Origin: Chloroflexota bacterium
Lineage (GTDB): Bacteria; Chloroflexota; Dehalococcoidia; Lucifugimonadales; UBA3495
Assembly (NCBI GenBank): GCA_022568195.1
Contig: JADFFS010000009.1
Location: 1 to 46,804, forward strand
Direction of reading: 5' to 3'
DNA: 46,804 nt
Of the stretch, positions 40,453 to 46,804 are shown piece by piece. The stretch's first letter is position 1; every line of letters begins with the position of its first letter. The notes under the pieces were generated by a model. That model was not told the origin of the DNA. It saw only the letters and a program-made list of their open reading frames with translations, and made no database searches. Position numbers and translations under genes: made by a program.

Positions 40453-41795
40453 GCTCCACCGTCGAAGTCTGTGATTTTCGCCCGGTCTCGCTGGAAGTTG
40501 AGATAAGCCTGTTTGCTCATGGCGGGACGGTGGTTCTGCATCACCTCTTTGCCTTTGGCGCCTCCATCGGCCAGCAGGTCGATCACCAGCATGGCCATGA
40601 TTTTAGCCGGATTGATCACGGCCTGCTGGTAGTCGGTGATGAGATACTCTTTGCTATGGCCCGCGCCGACGGCTCCTCCGGTGTAGGGATGGCAGGCCGG
40701 GATCAGGTGGCTCAAGTCACCCATGTCGGTGGAGCCTCCCCGGTTCCGTCTGGCCGGCATCACCAAGACGTCTGACTCGCCCAGCAGGTCTTGCGCGTTG
40801 CGCCTAAACAGGTCTTGAAGCCCGCTGTCGTGGCGCATGGGAAGGTAACCGGGGATGGTGGTGATTTTTACCGATGCCCCCACCGCCAGCGCTCCAGCCC
40901 GGAAACACCGGTCCACCACTGCAGAGTTTTTGACCACCGCCTCTGGCGTCGCCGAACGGACTCTCCACTCGAGTTTAACGTCGGCTGGGACGGCGCTCAC
41001 GGCCTCGCCGCCCTTGGTCATGATTCCGTGGATCCGCACCGTGTCATCCTCTTGGTGGGTTTCCCGGTTGGCGTTGATAGCTTGCAAGGCGAAGACCGCT
41101 GCGTTCAAAGCGTTGATACCCAAATGGGGAGCGCCGCCAGCATGGGCGCCCCGGCCCTTGAACTGGACGTATTTCACAACGTGGCCGTTACTGGTCCCCC
41201 CTACCACGAACTTGCGGTCGCCCATGTCGCTGGCGGTGTGGCACATGACGGCCACATCCACGTCGTCGAACTCCCCCAAACGAATCAGCTCTTGTTTGCC
41301 GCCCAAGAACTCCACACGGCCTGACGCTCTTAGCTCAAGGCGTTCTTCCACTTGGATGAACTCCTCTGCTGGGACAGCGAAGGGGATGATCTCGCCGGAC
41401 AACTGCTCCAGTACCTCAGGAGTCATCAGTCCGGTGGTTGCGCCCAGCATCATGCCGATCTGGCAATGGTGGCCGCACGCGTGAGCGGCACTGGTGGTGG
41501 TGTCGGCGTGGGGATGTTCATCGACGATTAAGGAGTCCAGCTCTCCCAACAAAGCGACCCGGGGGCCGGGACCGGCTCCTCCGGGTAGGCGGCCCTTGAC
41601 TCCGGTCAGGGCCAGCCCTGTTTGATGCTGAATTTTCATCTCCGAGAATTTTTCGGCCACCAACCGTCCGGTCCTGACTTCGGAGAAACCAGGTTCCGGG
41701 TGGGCCAAGATGTCTTTAGCAACGGCGATGAGTTCTTCGCTGTGCTGGTCAATGGTGGCGCAGGCTCGTTGCTTGAGTTCTTGCAAACTTAACAT
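40449..41795 (-). CDS. M20 family amidohydrolase/peptidase, copy B
   Basis: 448 residues. M20D-type proteins (AbgB, hippurate hydrolase relatives) are zinc or manganese enzymes that cleave amide bonds. Metal motifs: LLGELDSL and HACGHHCQIGM near 85-115, VPAEEF (catalytic Glu pair, about 140-146) and MCHTASD near 185. A lid/dimerisation domain lies at about 200-310 (GRGAHAGGAPHLGINALNAA) and GGSTDMGDLSHLIPACHPYTGG completes the site. The ATG has a weak ribosome-binding site. It follows its paralogue by 6 nt on the same strand. Substrate not predictable. Confidence 0.88.
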   Translation of the reverse strand: MLSLQELKQRACATIDQHSEELIAVAKDILAHPEPGFSEVRTGRLVAEKFSEMKIQHQTGLALTGVKGRLPGGAGPGPRVALLGELDSLIVDEHPHADTTTSAAHACGHHCQIGMMLGATTGLMTPEVLEQLSGEIIPFAVPAEEFIQVEERLELRASGRVEFLGGKQELIRLGEFDDVDVAVMCHTASDMGDRKFVVGGTSNGHVVKYVQFKGRGAHAGGAPHLGINALNAAVFALQAINANRETHQEDDTVRIHGIMTKGGEAVSAVPADVKLEWRVRSATPEAVVKNSAVVDRCFRAGALAVGASVKITTIPGYLPMRHDSGLQDLFRRNAQDLLGESDVLVMPARRNRGGSTDMGDLSHLIPACHPYTGGAVGAGHSKEYLITDYQQAVINPAKIMAMLVIDLLADGGAKGKEVMQNHRPAMSKQAYLNFQRDRAKITDFDGGA

Positions 41796-41801
41796 AATCT
41801 G

Positions 41802-43133
41802 TTATTCGCTCTCGAAAGTCTCTTCGGTGGCCAGGTTACGCATGAACTTGAGGTACTCGTCACGGGTCATTTCCGGCCTGTGCCCAGCGATAATATTCCC
41901 GGCTACTGTAGCCCCGTCGGCCAACAGGTCCACCGCGGTGGCGGTCAGTGCCTTGGCGGCGGTGATCACCGCCAGTTGGTAGTCTTCGACAACGTAATCG
42001 GCGCCGTGGCCCAACCCGCTGGCTCCGCCCACGTAGGGGTGGATCACGGGCATCAACTGGCTTACGTCTCCCATATCGGTGGAGCCTGTGCGGTGGGCAA
42101 CGTGACCCACGTTTTCCTTACCGACCAGAGACACAGAGTTGGCCTCAAAGATTTCCGCCATGCTGCTGTTCTGCATCAAGGGCATATATCCGGGGATGGT
42201 CTGAATCGTGACCTTGGCCCCCACGGCCAGTGCTCCGGCCTTGAGGGCCCGGTCCACCTTGCGGTTGGCATCCATGATGGCCTCGATGGTGCGGCCCCGA
42301 ACGAAGGTTTCCATCCGCACGTCGGCCGGCACGGCGCTAACGGCTTCGCCGCCCTTGGTGATGATGGGGTGGACCCGCACCGTGTCCGCGTCGCGGAAGG
42401 TCTCCCGATTGAAGTGGATGGCGGTCAAGGCCAGCGTTGCGGCGTTAAGGGCGTTGATTCCCAGATGGGGCGCTCCCCCGGCATGGGCGCCCCGGCCGAT
42501 GAACTGAATCTTCTTGGCGATGGTCCCGTTATTTGTGCCGCTGATACATAGCTGCTTCTCTTCAGGGGCGCTGGTGGTGTGGAGCATCATCGCCAGGTCG
42601 ACATCGTCGAACTCTCCCAATCTGATGAGCTCGGGTTTGCCGCCCAGAAACTCGATCTTGCCCTCGCGGCGCAGAGAGTCCCGGTATTCGATTTCGATGT
42701 ACTCCTCGGCGGGGACGGCCATAAACACCAGCCGTCCGCTCAGTTCCGACAGGACGTCGCTTTGCATTAATGCCAGGGCCGCCCCGAAGAGCATGCCAAT
42801 CTGGCAGTGGTGGCCGCAGGCGTGGGCCGCCCCGGTGGTAGGGTCCGCGTGGGGGTGTTCGCTGACGATTAACGAGTCCAGCTCACCGAGGATGGCCAGG
42901 GTAGGCCCGGCGGTGCCGCCCACCAGCTCGGCCCGTACACCGGTCAAGGCCAAGCCCGCTTTGAAAGGAATGCTCATCTCGGCGAACTTGCTGGCCACCA
43001 AGTGGGACGTCTTGGTTTCCCGAAACCCCGGTTCGGGGTTCTTCAGGATGGTCTGGGTGAGGTTAATAATCTCATCGGCCCGGGCGTCGATCTCCTCGAA
43101 TGCCCGCCGCTTCAACTCGTCCTTGGACGGCAT
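41802..43133 (-). CDS. M20 family amidohydrolase/peptidase, copy A
   Basis: 443 residues, first gene of the tandem pair, with AGGAGG 6 nt before the ATG. The same motifs occur: LGELDSLIVSEHPHAD, HACGHHCQIGM, VPAEEY, a GRGAHAGGAPHLGINALNAA lid segment shared exactly with copy B, and TGSTDMGDVSQLMPVIHPYVGG. The proteins clearly arose by duplication. Differences lie mainly in the segment after VPAEE, which shapes the substrate pocket in relatives, so the pair may form a heterodimer or act on different amides. It diverges from the glycerate kinase gene over a small repeat. Confidence 0.88.
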   Translation of the reverse strand: MPSKDELKRRAFEEIDARADEIINLTQTILKNPEPGFRETKTSHLVASKFAEMSIPFKAGLALTGVRAELVGGTAGPTLAILGELDSLIVSEHPHADPTTGAAHACGHHCQIGMLFGAALALMQSDVLSELSGRLVFMAVPAEEYIEIEYRDSLRREGKIEFLGGKPELIRLGEFDDVDLAMMLHTTSAPEEKQLCISGTNNGTIAKKIQFIGRGAHAGGAPHLGINALNAATLALTAIHFNRETFRDADTVRVHPIITKGGEAVSAVPADVRMETFVRGRTIEAIMDANRKVDRALKAGALAVGAKVTIQTIPGYMPLMQNSSMAEIFEANSVSLVGKENVGHVAHRTGSTDMGDVSQLMPVIHPYVGGASGLGHGADYVVEDYQLAVITAAKALTATAVDLLADGATVAGNIIAGHRPEMTRDEYLKFMRNLATEETFESE

Positions 43134-43192
43134 AGAGAGCCTCCTGGGCTAGCTTCTCCAGATTTTATCAGAGCACGGTCCGGATAGCCATT

Positions 43193-43344
43193 AGCCGTCA
43201 GCTATCAGCCGTCAGTCATCAGCCGTGGGGAATCCTCCTTCTCAGAGTCTCGTTTTAAGCAATGTCCCCGCAAGCATTAGCAACCCGTCCGAAGAATGAG
43301 CTGACCGCTGACCGCTGATCACTGATGGCTCATAGCTGACGGCT
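43193..43344. repeat. MITE-like TCAGC-rich element between the M20 and glycerate kinase genes
   Basis: AGCCGTCAGCTAT (43193-43205) and ATAGCTGACGGCT (43332-43344) are perfect 13-bp inverted ends. Short TCAGC/GCTGA units repeat near both ends. The middle (about 80 nt) has no ORF. The glxK -10 begins one base past the right end. Confidence 0.75.
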
Positions 43345-43345
43345 G

Positions 43346-43351
43346 TATAAT
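43346..43351 (+). promoter_or_regulatory. -10 box of the glycerate kinase gene, near-leaderless
   Basis: A perfect TATAAT, 9 nt before the ATG at 43361. Transcription should begin within a few bases of the start codon, and no ribosome-binding site is present. The region upstream is the inverted repeat, so the -35 would lie in it; none is clear. Confidence 0.5.
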
Positions 43352-43360
43352 GGCCTGGCT

Positions 43361-44509
43361 ATGCCTCTTAAAGTAGTTATCGCTCCCCAGGGATTTAAGG
43401 GCGGCGTGTCCGCCCTGGAAGCGTCAAGAGCCATCGAGCGCGGAGTGCTGGCTGCGGACCCCGGCGCTCAAACCGTGCTGGTGCCCGTGGCAGACGGCGG
43501 CGATGGGACGTTGAACGCCCTGGTGGACGGCACGGGCGGCCAAATCTTTCGGAGCATTGTCACCGGGCCCCTGGGGGAGCGCATCGAGGCTGCCTGGGGC
43601 GTGATGGGCGACGGCCGGACGGCGGTGGTCGAGATGGCTCAGGCCTCGGGCTTGGCGCTGGTCCCGCCCCGGAGGCGCAATCCTCGGGTAACCACCACCC
43701 GTGGCACTGGGGAAATAATAAAAGAGGCGTTGGACAAAGGGTTTAGCCGCATCATCGTCGGCTTGGGTGGTAGCGCCACCAACGACGGCGGTATGGGAAT
43801 GGCCGGCGCTCTGGGTGCCAAGTTTTTGGATTCCGATGGCAAGCCATTGCCCAACGGTGGCGCCGCCTTGGCCCGCCTGGCCAGCATCGACGTTTCCGGC
43901 CTGGATCCCAGGCTGTCCGGCGTAACCGTGGTCGGCGCCACCGACGTCACCAACCCGCTGTGCGGACCCACAGGAGCGTCTGCAGTCTACGGTCCCCAGA
44001 AGGGCGCTTCCGGCGAGGTCGTCGAGGAATTGGATGCTGCGCTGAGAAATTTCGCTCTGGTGATCCAACGTGACCTGGCACAGGATGTGGTTGACCGGCC
44101 CAGGGCAGGCGCCGCCGGGGGGTTGGGGGCCGGGCTGATCGTGTTTGCCGGGGCCGAGCTAAAGTCGGGAGTCGACATGGTCTGCGAGGTGCTGGACTTC
44201 GATGCCAAGGTGCAGGGAGCCGACCTGGTGATTACCGGCGAGGGCAGGGCAGACCGATCGACCATCTACGATAAAGCGCCGGTGGGTGTGGCCAGGCATG
44301 CCCTGGCCCATCGGGTACCCACCATCCTCCTGGCTGGGAGCCTGGGACCGGGTTACGAGGAACTGCACGACCATGGAATCGCCGGGATTGTGTGCATCGC
44401 GGACCGGCCCATGACCTTTGAGCAGAGCCTGCGCCGCACCGAGGAGCTTCTAGAGGGCGCGGCCCAACGGGCGCTGCGGCTGATGTGGATCGGGCTGGGG
44501 CGTGAATGA
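43361..44509 (+). CDS. glxK: Glycerate kinase (type I, GlxK/GarK family)
   Basis: 382 residues; phosphorylates glycerate to 2-phosphoglycerate, feeding glyoxylate or serine-derived carbon into glycolysis. Family marks: APQGFKGGVSALEAS at the start (usual APDSFKGS), VPVADGGDGTL, GLGGSATNDGGMGMAGALG and GLGAGLIVFAGAEL, then ITGEGRADRST. Length is standard. It has its own promoter. The 2-hydroxyacid dehydrogenase at the left edge could supply glycerate in principle, but the genes are far apart. Confidence 0.94.
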   Translation: MPLKVVIAPQGFKGGVSALEASRAIERGVLAADPGAQTVLVPVADGGDGTLNALVDGTGGQIFRSIVTGPLGERIEAAWGVMGDGRTAVVEMAQASGLALVPPRRRNPRVTTTRGTGEIIKEALDKGFSRIIVGLGGSATNDGGMGMAGALGAKFLDSDGKPLPNGGAALARLASIDVSGLDPRLSGVTVVGATDVTNPLCGPTGASAVYGPQKGASGEVVEELDAALRNFALVIQRDLAQDVVDRPRAGAAGGLGAGLIVFAGAELKSGVDMVCEVLDFDAKVQGADLVITGEGRADRSTIYDKAPVGVARHALAHRVPTILLAGSLGPGYEELHDHGIAGIVCIADRPMTFEQSLRRTEELLEGAAQRALRLMWIGLGRE

Positions 44510-44539
44510 ACAGTCACCAGTGATGACCAGAATCAGTTA

Positions 44540-44938
44540 CTATATCCGCTCCCGGACGAACTCCACGACTCCCTGAGCCAGCTCGATGGAACGGTCGGCG
44601 TCGATGCGGTCGAAGGCTTCGGAGGGTATGCCGCTGGGTAGGTAGGTTGGATAGCGGGTGATCTCGTAATACTTGTCCAGTTGGCGCGCTTCGTCTTTCA
44701 CCGTGTCAAAAAACATGTCGAAAATCTTGGCGTCCTCGCACAGGTCGATCAGCGAGTGGCTCCACACGTCCTCGGCGCCCCGGTGGTAGAGGTAGGCTTT
44801 CAGGGCTTTTTCCGCGGCCTGCTGGCCCAGAAAGCAAGCCAGGTTGAAACGGCTTCCCTCGCGAACAAAATTGGCGTCGTCCAGGTCCTGCTGCGCCTGG
44901 CGGAACCAGCGCGCACCCTCGGCTAAATTGTCAGGCAT
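44540..44938 (-). CDS. HEPN domain protein
   Basis: 132 residues from ATG 44938. The HEPN fold of this type (PF05168-like) shows as [15 protein letters not shown], then [20 protein letters not shown] and a His in VWSHSLIDL; the Arg53 to His61 pair fits the RNase motif of HEPN toxins. The ORF track begins 8 codons earlier, but the nucleotidyltransferase gene ends at 44931, so ATG 44938 overlaps its stop by 8 nt and suits coupling. HEPN-MNT pairs are toxin-antitoxin modules in several bacteria. The partner's damaged motifs make that role uncertain here. Confidence 0.85.
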   Translation of the reverse strand: MPDNLAEGARWFRQAQQDLDDANFVREGSRFNLACFLGQQAAEKALKAYLYHRGAEDVWSHSLIDLCEDAKIFDMFFDTVKDEARQLDKYYEITRYPTYLPSGIPSEAFDRIDADRSIELAQGVVEFVRERI

Positions 44939-45272
44939 CGAATAGTACCCGTCCTCTTTCAATAGCTACTTTCAGGCCAGGGATGGACTCTTGGCAAGTC
45001 TCGAACTCCTCGGGCGTGTAAACCTGGGTGTCCACCGCCACGCCGCTGTTGAGGTGCCAAGAGAAAAAATCGGCCCGGCGGCCGAATCGCAGCTCGGTTT
45101 TCTGCACCACGATGAGGTCGATCCGGCTTTCCGGCGTGTAGACGCCAGAGACCATGTCGCCGGTCAAAATTACCTTCTCCACACCCAGAGTAGGCAGCAT
45201 GGCCTCGATGGCTTCCAGTTCCCGTTCCAGCATCTCCTGGCGGAACTTGGTGAATCCGACGCGCATCGGCAT
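44931..45272 (-). CDS. Nucleotidyltransferase-like (MNT) protein with altered catalytic motif
   Basis: 113 residues; ATG with GGAGG 9 nt before it. Small MNT domains carry GSxxxG and DxD motifs. The matching segment here is [22 protein letters not shown]: the Ser of GS is Asp and the first Asp of DxD is Arg, while the second Asp remains. It is therefore likely inactive as an AMP/nucleotidyl transferase. It stands before the HEPN gene on the same strand and overlaps it. If this is a toxin-antitoxin pair, control would be by binding, not by modification. Confidence 0.75.
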   Translation of the reverse strand: MPMRVGFTKFRQEMLERELEAIEAMLPTLGVEKVILTGDMVSGVYTPESRIDLIVVQKTELRFGRRADFFSWHLNSGVAVDTQVYTPEEFETCQESIPGLKVAIERGRVLFDA

Positions 45273-45322
45273 ACCCGATAACCTCCAAATGAGATGAGTT
45301 CCCGCTGGTCAGGCCGGCCGGT

Positions 45323-46081
45323 TTATCCTAGAAGCAGCAGGTGGACCTCTTTGGGACCGTGAACTCCCACCACCAGCGTCTGCTCGATGTCGGCCGTTCG
45401 GCTGGGCCCGGTGATAAAGTTCAGGTAGCTGCCCATCTCTCCGCCCTGCCGGTGGTACTCCAGGCGGCGCAGCAGGAACAGATCGTCCAAAGACTCGATA
45501 ACGTCATCGGGCTGGACCAGGGCAATGTGAATAGGCGGAACCAGTGACACCAAGCGGCTCAGGCCCCGGCGTGGCAGCACCACCACGGACCCGGTTTCAG
45601 CCACGGCATAGTCGGCCCCGGTTATCCCGATCCCCGCGGCAATGATCTTCTCCCGGAGCGCTTCACGCGACTGGTCTTCGTTTCGGGCAACCGTGGTGAT
45701 GGACACCCCCAGGTCGCGCATGGAGGCATCCAGAGGAAGCTGGTGGAACACCTCCTCGTCCGAGCGCACTATACTGCCGACTTCCTGGGCCGCCGCCAAG
45801 GACTCTACATAAGCGATGGCATCTTCGGGGTCGGGAACACGGCTTACGTTCCATCCCCCGGCCTGGGCAACCCGAGCCAACTGGTCTAGCAACCGGTCGC
45901 GGGATTCGGACAGCCTAGCCCTGATCTGCTCCACCTGAGCCTCCAGGTCCGCCACATCCTCCATCAGATGGTGATAGGGCTGCTCCGGCGGCGCCGCCCC
46001 GCGGTCCAAACTGCGGCGCACCGACTCCAGAAAAACGGACTTGGGCGTACCCAACGGCTCAAGCATCCTGGTCTCTGCCAT
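45323..46081 (-). CDS. lutC: LutC/YkgG family LUD-domain protein
   Basis: 252 residues. LutC belongs to the LutABC L-lactate oxidation complex. The LUD domain shows as GITGADYAVAETGSVVVLPRRGLSRLVSLVPPIHIALV and ends with NFITGPSRTADIEQTLVVGVHGPKEVHLLLL, the classic TGPSxTADIE motif. A helical coiled-coil-like stretch (about 40-70) precedes it. It overlaps lutB by 23 nt with the ATG at 46081; an ATG five codons later would still overlap. No lutA is in the window, and it may lie upstream of lutB. Confidence 0.9.
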   Translation of the reverse strand: MAETRMLEPLGTPKSVFLESVRRSLDRGAAPPEQPYHHLMEDVADLEAQVEQIRARLSESRDRLLDQLARVAQAGGWNVSRVPDPEDAIAYVESLAAAQEVGSIVRSDEEVFHQLPLDASMRDLGVSITTVARNEDQSREALREKIIAAGIGITGADYAVAETGSVVVLPRRGLSRLVSLVPPIHIALVQPDDVIESLDDLFLLRRLEYHRQGGEMGSYLNFITGPSRTADIEQTLVVGVHGPKEVHLLLLG

Positions 46082-46804
46082 CCTGGCCCGTTAATTCCCG
46101 CTTCCAGATCTCCCGAAAGGTGCGGGGAGGGAGCGCCGGCAGGTCCCTGGAACGGGTCCACCTGGCCAGCAGGGGAAGGCGGGCCCTTCGAAGTCCCCTG
46201 CCGCCTTTCTTGATAGGAGATAGGGGTATTCTCATCAATGGCGCCTGCAGATTGCGGGCTAATTTATGGGTTAGCGCCAGGATCCTCGGCCTTGCCATCA
46301 ACCAGGTGTAGCCCCACGCCAATGCGCTGCCGGTAAATCCGCCGGCGTTTTCCTCACGCTTTGGACTCTCCTGAAGTTTGTGGCGCAGGTGCAGCAGCAT
46401 GCGAGGGATGTTTATTTTGACCGGACAAACCTCTCTACAGGCGCCGCACAGGCTGGACGCTTGAGGCAGGTCCTGGGCTTCCTTCAGGCCGACCATCATT
46501 GGCGTGACAATGGCGCCTATAGGGCCGGGGTAAACCCAACCGTAGGCATGTCCGCCCACCTTCTGGTATACCGGGCAGATGTTCAGGCAGGCGCCGCAGC
46601 GTATGCAGTACAGGGCCTCTCTTAGCTCGGGATCGGCCAGCATGCGGGACCGGCCGTTGTCCACGATGATTAGATGAAATTCCTCGGGGCCGTCCTCGTC
46701 CTCTTGGCGGCGGGGTCCGCTGACCATGCTGACATAGCTGGTCATCGCCTGGCCGGTGGCCGAACGTGGCAGCAGCCGCAGAAAGACCGCCAGGTCCTGC
46801 AGGG
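46059..46804 (-). CDS. lutB: LutB-like iron-sulfur protein, C-terminal part (partial at window edge)
   Basis: The open frame on the minus strand runs to the window edge, so the true N-terminus is outside; the track's ATG at 46745 is internal. The last 248 codons hold two ferredoxin-type cysteine motifs, CIRCGACLNICPVY and CGACREVCPVKI, which fit the two [4Fe-4S] clusters of LutB, along with a YVSMVSGPRR...GPEEFHLIIVDNGRS segment also typical of LutB. It joins lutC by overlap. The protein likely passes electrons from lactate oxidation. Confidence 0.9.
   Translation of the reverse strand, partial: LQDLAVFLRLLPRSATGQAMTSYVSMVSGPRRQEDEDGPEEFHLIIVDNGRSRMLADPELREALYCIRCGACLNICPVYQKVGGHAYGWVYPGPIGAIVTPMMVGLKEAQDLPQASSLCGACREVCPVKINIPRMLLHLRHKLQESPKREENAGGFTGSALAWGYTWLMARPRILALTHKLARNLQAPLMRIPLSPIKKGGRGLRRARLPLLARWTRSRDLPALPPRTFREIWKRELTGQDGRDQDA

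Noticed and set aside
43187-43350. CRISPR array from the TCAGC-like units
   Set aside because: The units are short, irregularly spaced and in both orientations, with no constant repeat-spacer pattern and no cas genes.

Overview
The window looks like ordinary chromosome from a high-GC bacterium, most likely a Chloroflexota (Dehalococcoidia/SAR202-like) genome or metagenome bin. This assignment is an inference from gene content: an AAA+/NorD-type VWA pair, GldG-like and DUF4340 proteins behind an ABC transporter, tandem M20 amidohydrolases, an EndoQ-like nuclease, a ThrRS without a TGS domain, and several promoters placed so close to start codons that transcripts should be leaderless. No phage, conjugative element, transposase gene, CRISPR array, rRNA or tRNA was found.

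Layout. 1-761: tail of a 2-hydroxyacid dehydrogenase and a BrnT/BrnA toxin-antitoxin pair. 911-4090 (minus): plsY, thrS and a NucS-like nuclease gene overlapping thrS by ATGA. 4331-6169: two AXE1-type esterases, the second without its nucleophile. 6359-7466: prfB with a +1 programmed frameshift. 7556-10478 (minus): ribD-ribE-ribBA. 10860-13665 (minus): ECF sigma factor, anti-sigma factor and a SIMPL lipoprotein. 13814-15992: selA and an alpha/beta-hydrolase fold protein, again with Gly in place of Ser. 16162-18024 (minus): groEL behind a wrecked groES. 18401-19642: EndoQ-like nuclease. 19657-22424 (minus): two secreted proteins. 22617-28930: rimI, coaE, MoxR-type AAA+ ATPase, Nudix CoA hydrolase and a 1095-residue VWA protein. 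29011-34917 (minus): ABC ATPase, permease, GldG-like protein, DUF4340 protein, then cinA. 35091-36447: speD-speB for polyamines. 36670-40452: M50 protease, cysteine desulfurase, lipoprotein, polyprenol/diacylglycerol kinase-like protein. 40449-43133 (minus): two M20 paralogues. 43361-44509: glycerate kinase. 44540-46804 (minus): HEPN-MNT pair and lutB(partial)-lutC.

How the genes work together. Most units are housekeeping: translation (thrS, prfB, selA, rimI), cofactors (riboflavin, CoA, Fe-S sulfur supply), phospholipid synthesis and polyamines. The most system-like unit is the AAA+ ATPase plus giant VWA protein, co-transcribed with coaE and a CoA-type Nudix hydrolase. The ABC/GldG/DUF4340 set is a second envelope complex with no assigned substrate.

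Another layer is dispersed small repeats. CCCCGAT-N3/4-ATCGGGG palindromes recur at least five times, twice inside coding sequence. There are also two nested-palindrome miniature elements and several TCAGC-rich inverted repeats, one of which forms the 3' end of a coding sequence. Start codons were chosen from ribosome-binding sites, promoter position and family N-termini, so many differ from the ORF track.
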